From Staphylococcus ratti (lineage in GTDB: Bacteria; Bacillota; Bacilli; Staphylococcales; Staphylococcaceae): a stretch of DNA of 64,000 bases. Position numbers and translations under genes: made by a program. The notes below the pieces were generated by a model. That model ran no database searches. It was not told where the DNA came from and was given only the letters and a program-made list of their open reading frames with translations. Where the stretch lies: positions 2,232,001-2,296,000 of the forward strand of contig NZ_CP086654.1 of NCBI RefSeq assembly GCF_020883535.1. The letters are read 5' to 3'. Each line of letters starts with the position of its first letter. Within the stretch, counting starts at the first letter, position 1. Shown here in pieces: positions 20,135-27,051 of the stretch.

Positions 20135-20330
20135 AACCAAATCATGACCACCCATAAAACAGGTGGTCTGATCTAGGGCTATAAGCCCGCTCTACCGGCT
20201 AGCATCTAAAGGCGTTGACTTTATCATTTCATGTTCAAGCCGAAATGCCATTGTCTCTTTAGCTAGGGGTTGGGAATTATGTCCCAACCCCTTCAGACCG
20301 CAAACACAGGTGGCTTTTGTTTTGTATTAT
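20135..20330. other. Structured non-coding segment, possible IS200/IS605-type end
   Basis: Several perfect hairpins lie in about 190 bases: ACCACC-cataaaaca-GGTGGT, GGGCT-ata-AGCCC, and AGGGGTTGGGA-attatg-TCCCAACCCC, plus a second AGGTGG near 20308. No reading frame covers it. Read on the minus strand, the layout resembles the structured right end and guide-RNA scaffold of IS605-type elements, but no transposase or tnpB is attached. It also acts as a likely terminator between the lipoprotein relic and the ABC-F gene. Confidence 0.4.
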
Positions 20331-20364
20331 CGGTAAATAAAATACATTACTTGATGTGTATTAA

Positions 20365-21981
20365 TTATAGTTTAGTTTTTGCTTTAACATAATTATAGTT
20401 ACCTTCGAATTTCACTAAGGTTTTATCTTTTAATAAGTACGTTGTATTAAATAACTTATTAAGAAAATATCTATCATGTGAAACTGTAATTATAGTCCCT
20501 TCATAATCTAACAAAGCTTCTTCTATCGTTTCTTTCGCATCAATATCTAAATGATTTGTCGGCTCATCTAAAACGAGCAAATTATAATCAGAATTTACAA
20601 TTTGTGCCCATCTTAACCTGATTTTTTCTCCTCCACTCAAATCATCCACTTTTTTGAATACATCCTTTCCATAAAACATAAAATTAGCTAAAATATGACG
20701 TGCCTCTCCTTCTGATACTTCCACTCTTTCCCGAAATACATTTAATAAAGTGTCATTGTTGCCATTTTCAAATTCATGTTGTGAAAGATAACCAATTTTT
20801 AAATTATCTGCAGTTTTAATTATACCTTCATCTACAGAAACAAACCCTAAAATCATTTTTAACAATGTTGATTTTCCAATCCCATTGTCTCCTATGACAG
20901 CTACATGCTCGCCTCTTCTTACCAACATATTGACATTTTTAAATAATAATTGGTTGTACCTTTTAGACACACCTTCTATTTCAATAACCTTATTAGAGAC
21001 TCGTTTGCCTTCTTCAAGTTCTAGCTTCATTTTAGGAGCATCTACATTCGGTTTTTCTAAGCGTTGAATACGATTCAAAGCTTTTTCCATACTTTTAGCC
21101 CTACGATACATTGCTGCGTTTGGAGGATTAGCTTGGCTAGCCCATGTTCTTAATTGTTTAATAGACTCCTTCATTTTTTTAATTTTCTTTTGCTGTGTTT
21201 TATAAGATTCAAATTCTACCAATAATCTCTTTTCTCTTTCGTCAACAAAATGTGAATAATTTCCATTATAAAAATGTAGTGTCTTTTGATCTATGTCTAT
21301 AATTTGGTTTACTGTTTCATCTAAAAAATAACGATCATGTGAAACAATTACAACAGCGCCTTCATAATTTTCTATATAGTTGCTCAACCATTCTATGGAT
21401 TTAAAATCAAGATGGTTTGTCGGTTCATCTAAAAGTAGCAAATCTGTAGGCTTAATTAAAATTTGTGCAATTCCAACTTTTGTACGTTCTCCTCCTGATA
21501 AATCTCCCCATTCGGATTCAAGCAAATGAGCAATATTTAAACCATGAGCAACCTTACGTATTTTAGCATCTATTTCGTAACCGCCATTTTCCTCATAATA
21601 TACTTGCAATTCTCCATAACGAGACATTAAACCATCCATATTTTCTATTTCTTCGGTCATTTTTTCTTCTATAGATTCAAGATGCTTTGATATCATGTTT
21701 AACTCTTGAAATACAGATTTTAAACATTGATATACGTTTTCGCTTTTTTCATAATCAGGGACTTGGCTTAAATAACCTATCTTCACATTTTTCTTCCAAC
21801 TAATAACACCTTTAGAAGGTGTTTCTAGCCCAGCTAGTAACTTCAATAAAGTTGTTTTTCCTTCCCCGTTACGCCCTACTAATCCTATAGTTTGTCTATT
21901 GTTAAGAGATAACTTAATATTATCGAATAATATGTCTTCTAAATAGCTTTTAGAAACATTCGAAGCATTTAATATATTCAA
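20365..21981 (-). CDS. ABC-F ATPase, possible ribosome-protection antibiotic resistance protein
   Basis: A soluble protein with two ABC domains and no membrane segments. Walker A motifs are GRNGEGKTT and GDNGIGKST, signatures are LSGGERTKV and LSGGEKIRL, and both Walker B motifs read LDEPTNHLD. An interdomain linker rich in Lys/Arg spans about residues 245-320 (WASQANPPNAAMYRRAKSMEKAL). I prefer the TTG at 21981 as start, because GGAGG lies 8 bases before it; an ATG at 21996 overlaps that GGAGG and has none of its own. The product is then 538 residues. A leader peptide and hairpin upstream resemble those of drug-inducible ABC-F genes such as vga(A). Drug range cannot be told; a housekeeping ABC-F role is possible. 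Confidence 0.85.
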   Translation of the reverse strand: MNILNASNVSKSYLEDILFDNIKLSLNNRQTIGLVGRNGEGKTTLLKLLAGLETPSKGVISWKKNVKIGYLSQVPDYEKSENVYQCLKSVFQELNMISKHLESIEEKMTEEIENMDGLMSRYGELQVYYEENGGYEIDAKIRKVAHGLNIAHLLESEWGDLSGGERTKVGIAQILIKPTDLLLLDEPTNHLDFKSIEWLSNYIENYEGAVVIVSHDRYFLDETVNQIIDIDQKTLHFYNGNYSHFVDEREKRLLVEFESYKTQQKKIKKMKESIKQLRTWASQANPPNAAMYRRAKSMEKALNRIQRLEKPNVDAPKMKLELEEGKRVSNKVIEIEGVSKRYNQLLFKNVNMLVRRGEHVAVIGDNGIGKSTLLKMILGFVSVDEGIIKTADNLKIGYLSQHEFENGNNDTLLNVFRERVEVSEGEARHILANFMFYGKDVFKKVDDLSGGEKIRLRWAQIVNSDYNLLVLDEPTNHLDIDAKETIEEALLDYEGTIITVSHDRYFLNKLFNTTYLLKDKTLVKFEGNYNYVKAKTKL

Positions 21982-22000
21982 TTTTTCTTCCTCCATATTA

Positions 22001-22039
22001 TCTATAAGGAAGAAATATACAGTGTCAGTTCCTTATAGA
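22001..22039 (-). promoter_or_regulatory. Perfect 11-bp hairpin between leader ORF and ABC-F gene
   Basis: TCTATAAGGAA pairs exactly with TTCCTTATAGA across a 17-base loop. The 5' arm holds the last sense codons of the leader peptide, and the 3' arm ends just before the ABC-F ribosome site. A ribosome stalled or finishing on the leader would open the stem. No U-run follows, so the stem would act on translation or as an anti-/pre-terminator. Confidence 0.7.
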
Positions 22040-22147
22040 TCGATTATTAACTTCAAAAAAGACAGACTCCGCCAATTTTGGAATTAAAATCGAAAATTTG
22101 TTGCGTATGATTTGTAAATATCTGCAACAATAAGCTATAAGAAACAT
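22025..22147 (-). CDS. 40-codon leader peptide of the ABC-F gene
   Basis: AGGAGGTG stands 5 bases before the ATG at 22147. The frame reads MFLIAYCCRYLQIIRNKFSI, continues to VNNRSIRN and stops at 22025, inside the 5' arm of the hairpin. It is 44 bases upstream of the ABC-F start and on the same strand. A CCAAAATTGG palindrome followed by a TTTTTT run (22053-22058) lies within it and may be a premature terminator. The arrangement is that of ribosome-mediated attenuation; the peptide has no expected function beyond that. Confidence 0.65.
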   Translation of the reverse strand: MFLIAYCCRYLQIIRNKFSILIPKLAESVFFEVNNRSIRN

Positions 22148-22337
22148 TTAGACACCTCCTCAAATATAATTTATAGACATTTTACAATAAAAATGCGGTT
22201 ACTTAAAGAGGAGGACTCGTTTAATGACAATGTACAATACCAATATCTTCCCCCTCGAGTCAATGCAACCGTTCATCAATTAATGTTAAAACGCATTCTA
22301 ATTATTTAACGTACTCATTACCATTCTTTATAAAAAT

Positions 22338-22370
22338 AGACCAATGCTATGTAGGTAGCACTGGTCTTTC
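22338..22370. terminator. Hairpin downstream of yjdF-like gene
   Basis: AGACCA.TGCTA pairs with TAGCA.TGGTCT, with A-rich sequence to the left. It lies beyond the yjdF-like stop at 22437 on the minus strand and would end its transcript. Between 22148 and 22337 I see only the ABC-F promoter region and no gene. Confidence 0.6.
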
Positions 22371-22436
22371 ATATCGTTTTAGTTTAGTCATTATGTGTAC
22401 TTTAGTAGAATTTTTTAATCTCAGGGGTTAGAAAAT

Positions 22437-22844
22437 CTAATGTCCTTTATGTTTCTCTTTGAATTTTTGCCTTTTCATCCTTCTTTTCTTCTCTTTAAGC
22501 GCATCTCGTTCAACCTTACTTTTAACTTTACGTTGTTTCTTGTTTAATTCCTGTTCTTCTTTGATGGCAGCATGTGCTTTAGACAAATGTTTAAATTGTT
22601 TTTGTTCTCTAGAGACAAGCCTTTGAAGACGTTTAGGATTGATTCTTTTTTTATCTTTTTTCATAGCGACAGTCGTTTTCGTTCCGTCTAAACTTGCCAG
22701 CAACTGTTTATCAACAAACCATAATATTTCATCATAACCAGGTTCTTTTCCAAAAGTGTGCTTTATAAATTTAGACTGCTTAGACTCTTTAAACTCTACT
22801 ATACCAATAAAAAACTGACCGTCGTGATATATAGATAGTTTCAT
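22437..22844 (-). CDS. yjdF: YjdF-family protein (DUF2992)
   Basis: A 135-residue protein. The start is placed at 22844 because AGAGGAGGGG precedes MKLSIYHDGQFFIGIVE, the family signature. The N-terminal third is compact; from residue 70 on the chain is strongly basic and helical (NKKQRKVKSKVERDALKEKKRR), suggesting nucleic acid contact. YjdF function is not known, but in other Firmicutes the gene is controlled by the yjdF RNA, which responds to azaaromatic compounds. The leader here looks structured in the same way. Confidence 0.88.
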   Translation of the reverse strand: MKLSIYHDGQFFIGIVEFKESKQSKFIKHTFGKEPGYDEILWFVDKQLLASLDGTKTTVAMKKDKKRINPKRLQRLVSREQKQFKHLSKAHAAIKEEQELNKKQRKVKSKVERDALKEKKRRMKRQKFKEKHKGH

Positions 22845-22945
22845 ACTACCCCTCCTCTTATTTTTACAGAAATGATGGACGACCTGAGGAGGAAGGTTAC
22901 TGATAGATAGCATCTACATTGGGACTACCAACCCAATTGTGTTTT
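22845..22945 (-). promoter_or_regulatory. Structured leader, candidate yjdF riboswitch
   Basis: On the minus strand the 100-base leader starts with a TTGGG-ttggtag-TCCCAA hairpin, followed by CTATCAGTAACCTTCCTCCTCAG, which can pair with the AGGAGGGG ribosome site further on. Such pairing would block translation. This layout and the gene identity suggest a yjdF-motif RNA. I recall the motif only in outline, so the call rests mainly on context. Confidence 0.5.
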
Positions 22946-23167
22946 TACATTTCTGCTTACATATTAAATCATTTCAAAAATAATGCAATAGCAAATACGT
23001 ATACATTCTAATCATTAAAAAGTTTCCATCTTTATACTCAATAAAAAGAATATATAGGTTATAATACACTTATAGTTTAAATTGATATTTTCTAAAGTAT
23101 TGACACTTGAATCAACAGTAACCAAAACTTAAAAGCGACCGTTTATGAGGAAAATAGGAGGTATATT

Positions 23168-23305
23168 ATGAAATTTGGTAAATATAGATACGATTACAAC
23201 TACTTAATTATATCTATCCCAATTTTGATAGTGTCTATCTTTGTACCCGCAGTATTCATTGTATTTTGTTTATGTTTAATGTATGGCTTTGAAAAACGTC
23301 AGTGA
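23168..23305 (+). CDS. 45-residue membrane peptide
   Basis: A short frame with AGGAGG 7 bases before its ATG. It opens MKFGKYRYDYNYL, then has one or two hydrophobic helices (IISIPILIVSIFVPAVFIVFCLCLMYGF) and ends EKRQ. It stands alone. The good ribosome site and clean amphiphilic layout support a real gene, but function is unknown. The flanks at 22946-23167 and 23306-23571 hold no other gene that I can see. Confidence 0.55.
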   Translation: MKFGKYRYDYNYLIISIPILIVSIFVPAVFIVFCLCLMYGFEKRQ

Positions 23306-23571
23306 TTTCAACACCTTTAAAAAGCAATGTCATGTCTATATTAAAGGAACGAACTAAATGTTAGAAATGCTAATTATAAACTAAATATTATTGCTTTAAG
23401 GTAGTTTATTAGTATGGGGCTATCCAGAAAAAATCGTCTTAACTTTCTAGTATTTCTCTTAGCTGTCCCCCTATTTAATACTGCTATTCTATTAACCACA
23501 TGCTTACATTGAAAATTTATACATCCACTTTATGAAGTAGCTAACTTAGAAAGAAGGATACACTAAAAACC

Positions 23572-24177
23572 TTAATCTGATTCATCACTTATATCAAATG
23601 CTAGGTCGCTATACTTTTGAAAATAACGTAAATATAACTCTTTATTTACAAAATATAGCCATAAACCTCTATCATCATATAGATGGTATAAAATGTTTTT
23701 TGTTTTATTGATTAGATACACCTCTATATAATCAACGCCTTGGTTAATGCTAGGTGATAAACCTTTAAAATCTTGATTACAAATAGCTCTTACTAACTTT
23801 TTATAATTTATATCCTTCAAACTCTTATTTTTATACGCTAATTCATAGCACTGAACCCCATCACCGTTAGTATATTTTTTGAAACGTGGCAGTTCATCTT
23901 TAGTGAAATAACTAAACTTTTCTTTCAATCTAGTTTTTCTGTATGTATCTCCATACAAATAATTAACAAAAACGATGTCAATAGTATCACTAATCGAGAA
24001 TAAGTCTTCTAAAATTTGAATTGCATTGTTGTGTACTTTAGTAAAATAGATTTTATTAAAGCTATCACGATCTTCTAAAAAAGGATGCTCTCTTTCACTT
24101 AAATCTAAATGAAACGCACTATCCATTTCAAAGAAATTCAAATCACTTATTTTCGTAACATTAATATTACTATTCAT
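23572..24177 (-). CDS. DUF3885-like protein
   Basis: A soluble protein of 201 residues starting at ATG 24177, with AAGGAATG upstream. The C-terminal part YHLYDDRGLWLYFVNKELYLRYFQKYSDLAFD fits the DUF3885 family, which is common near polymorphic-toxin and type VII loci as a possible immunity or accessory protein. It lies downstream of the DUF443 and DUF4176 genes on the same strand, separated by an IS200 relic. Function is not established. Confidence 0.65.
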   Translation of the reverse strand: MNSNINVTKISDLNFFEMDSAFHLDLSEREHPFLEDRDSFNKIYFTKVHNNAIQILEDLFSISDTIDIVFVNYLYGDTYRKTRLKEKFSYFTKDELPRFKKYTNGDGVQCYELAYKNKSLKDINYKKLVRAICNQDFKGLSPSINQGVDYIEVYLINKTKNILYHLYDDRGLWLYFVNKELYLRYFQKYSDLAFDISDESD

Positions 24178-24338
24178 ATTTATCAATCATTCCTTTTATG
24201 AATTTCCATCTTTAGTGAAAGATCTCTCCTTGTTACTCGCTCACCCAATAATTTTTATTATCCTCTATGTGTTTTCCTTTTATTCTTATAGGTAGGGCTT
24301 CAAGCCTTATAATTTTTAAAATTTTAATAACCCCTAAC

Positions 24339-24574
24339 TTAAAAGGATCATGATCTCCCAATCAACTTATCAATTGACTCATCACGCTTTTCTTGGTTCT
24401 GTATATATTTTCTAATTGTTCCTTTATTTAAACCAACTGTGCTCACATACTACCCTGCTACACAAAGGTGACGATTTTCAAATTCGCATGTTTATCAAAT
24501 ATCATTAATGCACTTTTACCTTTTAAATATCCCTTGAAACTGAATATGCTTATTTTGGGTGGAATGTCACTGAA
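24339..24574 (-). pseudogene. IS200/IS605 TnpA transposase remnant
   Basis: The C-terminal half of a Y1 transposase can be pieced together over at least two frames. IPPKISIFSFKGYLKGKSALMIF is followed by DKHANLK, then NRHLCVAG, then YVSTVGLN, KYIQNQEKRDESIDKLIG. The HUH motif and start are missing, and stops interrupt the frame. It replaced the end of the DUF4176 gene. A short GGGCT-tc-AAGCC hairpin near 24292-24306 may be the element's end. Confidence 0.85.
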
Positions 24575-24576
24575 AG

Positions 24577-24711
24577 CTAAAAAGGATATTTACATGCGAC
24601 ATAATCAAACATTATTTTTTGATTTTCTTGCTCTAAGATAGATCCACGTTTTAAAATCATCATTTTTTGTGAACCACCTTTTAAATATACAATACTGCCT
24701 ATTGTAATCAT
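24577..24711 (-). pseudogene. Truncated DUF4176 protein
   Basis: A 44-residue frame whose ATG overlaps the stop of the DUF443 gene (ATGA), so it was coupled to it. MITIGSIVYLKGGSQKMMIL and IMFDYVACKYPF match the N-terminal half of DUF4176 proteins, small accessory proteins of type VII toxin loci. The frame stops where the IS200 relic begins, so the family's second half is lost. Confidence 0.7.
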
Positions 24712-25346
24712 TTTTTCACCTCATTTGTTTTTAATATAACATGGATGTTTTTATCTAGAATCGAAGACATGTTTAATAAAAAGAAACTTGCAGTCATAAC
24801 AATTAAAGCAAGGAATCCTATTATATTTTGGGTAGGTGAAGTTACTAACATACTCAAAGCCATTGTTGAAAATCCACCAAAAAATATATAAGAAAATAAG
24901 GATAAACAAATATTTTTAAATGTAGGTATTAATATGATTTTTTCGTTATCATCTTTATTTTCATCAAAAATATTTAACTTCAATTTTTTGTTCAGTTTGA
25001 AAAAACATATTAAAACGCCTAGAAGTATTATACAGCATATTACTATTGCTATTTCTTTTTCTAAATGAACATCGAGCAAATATATATATTTTCTTGTTAC
25101 GGTTGCTAATAACACTGCAACCCCTGTAATAGACCAAAAAATATTATTATTAGCCTGTTTGACAATTTTTAAACTTTCAAATTCATTTTCGCTAATTTTT
25201 GCGTACTTTTTAGGAATAAACCAATTAATCATGGGAAAAAAGTAAGCAATCCAAGTACTTACTAATTCGACCATTAAATATTCATTATTATATTTAATAA
25301 TACGATATTTAGGATTTTTATTAATGTGTTTAGATTCACAAAGCAA
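24708..25346 (-). CDS. DUF443 membrane protein, TsaI-like immunity protein
   Basis: A 212-residue protein with about five hydrophobic helices, the tandem-membrane-protein DUF443 family of staphylococci. It opens MLCESKHINKNPKYRIIKY and has the family block TWIAYFFPMINWFIPKKY. In S. aureus a DUF443 protein (TsaI) protects against the membrane-depolarising type VII toxin TspA. Here it follows a TspA-like C-terminal domain by three bases, as expected for toxin and immunity. The start appears to be TTG with a weak ribosome site, typical of a gene coupled to an upstream one. It may still give protection as an orphan immunity gene. Confidence 0.75.
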   Translation of the reverse strand: MLCESKHINKNPKYRIIKYNNEYLMVELVSTWIAYFFPMINWFIPKKYAKISENEFESLKIVKQANNNIFWSITGVAVLLATVTRKYIYLLDVHLEKEIAIVICCIILLGVLICFFKLNKKLKLNIFDENKDDNEKIILIPTFKNICLSLFSYIFFGGFSTMALSMLVTSPTQNIIGFLALIVMTASFFLLNMSSILDKNIHVILKTNEVKK

Positions 25347-25349
25347 TGT

Positions 25350-25667
25350 TTACCACGCCCATTTCATTGGATTAATATGTTTGCCGATACTTTTTGCAGC
25401 ATCTCCAACTGTATTTTTAACACTGTCTATAGCAGCTTCTGTAGATTTTCCTACAGCTTCCATCCCATCATCAATTTTGTGACCTACCCAATCTATTTTA
25501 TCTTTTAATCCAAATTTATTTGTTTGGTAAGCCCAATCTGCAAGATTTGAACCAATATAAGCAGAAGCTAAAATACCTACAGTAGTCCATCCAACAGGAT
25601 TACTACCTAGGGCAAGAGTAATTAACGCGGTTGTCACTATACCAGCACCAAGTGTCAAACCCCACAC
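25350..25667 (-). pseudogene. Orphan C-terminal toxin domain, TspA-like
   Basis: The fragment reads from GTG 25667 as VWGLTLGAGIVTTALITLAL, then GSNPVGWTTVGILASAYIG, and ends GKHINPMKWAW. The same frame carries matching sequence upstream to about 25726 (YKFIDRKEEKYGGKS) before a stop. A glycine-rich hydrophobic segment followed by amphipathic helices at the extreme C-terminus is what pore-forming type VII toxins show. No LXG or secretion domain remains. The adjacent DUF443 gene supports the assignment. Probably a silent relic or recombination cassette. Confidence 0.65.
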
Positions 25668-25739
25668 AGTGATAGATTTCCCACCATATTTCTCCTCTTT
25701 TCTATCTATAAATTTATAGTATTACCTTATACTATTGTC

Positions 25740-26131
25740 TTTTTAAATCCTTAAAATCATTTTATAAAATAAAAGCACATACAACTAGCCAGAACTTAAT
25801 AGCGAACACGCTCTCAATAACTAGCAATAGATAGTATAGCTACTGTAACAACTATGTGTTGTTATAATATATGTATCGCGTGGCATACAAAAACTGAACC
25901 ACAACTGTTACTTTTTCGGTTATTAGGATCGCCTTGATACGGGAAGAATTGCTATTTGATAAAGAGCTTCAACCCTTAAAGTCTTCGACGTCGAACGATT
26001 TTGGAGTTCGTTAGATACTTTTATAAATTTTCAAGCTTGTGAGGCGTTGCAATTCATTGACTTTAACAAACTATATCCTTTGACAAAACTTGTGCAAGAG
26101 GTACAAACTATAAATTGGTAATATATCTCCG
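25740..26131. other. Gap with no intact gene
   Basis: This stretch between the toxin fragment and the readable part of the integrase relic has frequent stops in all frames. The segment from about 25920 is probably further decayed integrase sequence, but I cannot align it to a motif. Confidence 0.4.
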
Positions 26132-26514
26132 AAAACTAAATCATCTCATAAAATAACAAGTATCGATGATAAAATTGCGTGTGTATTGAAATCGTGGTGC
26201 GCATATCAACGAGTAAAATCACTTAAACACAGACATACTACGTCTGATAAATATCAACACGTTTTCACCACTGTAAATGATAATAAACCGTTATAAGCAG
26301 AGCATTGCAATAAAACATTAGATTTAATTTGTGAGAAGAGTAATTTCAAGATAGTTAAAATTCACGGCTTTAGACATACACATTGTTCTCTATTGTTTAA
26401 GCTCGCTTATCTATTCAAGAAGTACAAGATAGATTAGGTCATGGAGATATCAAAACAACTAAGGACATGATGAGTAAATTAGAAGCGGTTAGTTATTGGG
26501 AGGGTATGAAATGA
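26132..26514 (+). pseudogene. Tyrosine integrase remnant
   Basis: The catalytic domain of a phage/island integrase can be read with lesions. SIDDKIACVLKSWCAYQ is followed by an in-frame stop after NDNKPL, then KIVKIHGFRHTHCSLLF with the HxxR box. A frameshift precedes LSIQEVQDRLGHGDIKTTKD. The active-site Tyr that normally follows is replaced (MMSKLEA). It lies about 0.5 kb from the 3' end of guaA, a known island attachment site in staphylococci, and is probably the integrase of a lost island. Confidence 0.85.
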
Positions 26515-26621
26515 AGAAAACTATGACAATACGTAAAACAAATAAAAAAGAAAAAATAATTGGCTTTGCTGTTTGGGGATTTATAATAGCTTTAATGATT
26601 TATTACTTTATGAATAATTAG
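26511..26621 (+). CDS. 36-residue membrane peptide
   Basis: A short frame overlapping the end of the integrase relic, with GGGAGGG upstream. It has a basic N-terminus (MKKTMTIRKTNKKEK) and one hydrophobic helix (IIGFAVWGFIIALMIYYFM). Function is unknown, and it may be part of the decayed island. Confidence 0.45.
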   Translation: MKKTMTIRKTNKKEKIIGFAVWGFIIALMIYYFMNN

Positions 26622-26692
26622 AAACGGTGTGAAGATGAATTGTTGACTCTTATCATTAAAGGTGCTAGTATTTATCCATAAATAAGTTAACT

Positions 26693-26752
26693 CAACCCAT
26701 GAGAGTAAGACACCCCACCATAAGGGGATGAGCGAAATCATGGGTTTTTTGT
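26693..26752 (+). terminator. Hairpin with T-run
   Basis: AACCCATGA pairs with TCATGGGTT, followed by TTTTTG. An inner CCCC-accataa-GGGG stem makes it a branched structure. It ends whatever transcript leaves the relic region and precedes the NYN remnant. Confidence 0.65.
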
Positions 26753-26782
26753 ATGAATTTTCATTATAAGGGGAAAATATTG

Positions 26783-27008
26783 ATGAAAATAGCCATATTA
26801 GTCGATGGTCGATACTATCGAAAAAGAAGTCAAAATGTATTTGGAAAAGTTACAGCAAAAGAAAGAGCAGATGAGTTATATAAATATTGTAATCGACATT
26901 TAAAAGAAACACATTTTGGAACATAAAAATACGCAGATTTATATAGAATTTTTTATTATGATTGCCCCCTATTGATAAACAAGCATGCCATCCATTAACA
27001 CAAAAACA
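26783..27008 (+). pseudogene. NYN-domain protein remnant
   Basis: The start is intact, with AAGGGGAAAA upstream, and reads MKIAILVDGRYYRKRSQNVF, the LVDG start of NYN (PIN-like) nucleases, then ADELYKYCNRHLKETHFG and a stop at 26924. Sequence similarity resumes as YADLYRIFYYDCP and, after a shift, IDKQACHPLT, then ends at the guaA terminator. It is a broken 5' part of a gene whose remainder was lost at the guaA junction. Confidence 0.75.
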
Positions 27009-27036
27009 ACCCTCTAACCATTGCGGTTAAAGGGTT
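26999..27036 (-). terminator. Terminator of the guaA operon
   Basis: On the minus strand AACCCTTTAACC pairs with GGTTAGAGGGTT, followed by GTTTTTGTG. It lies 16 bases after the guaA stop. Confidence 0.8.
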
Positions 27037-27051
27037 TATTGTTTCATAACA

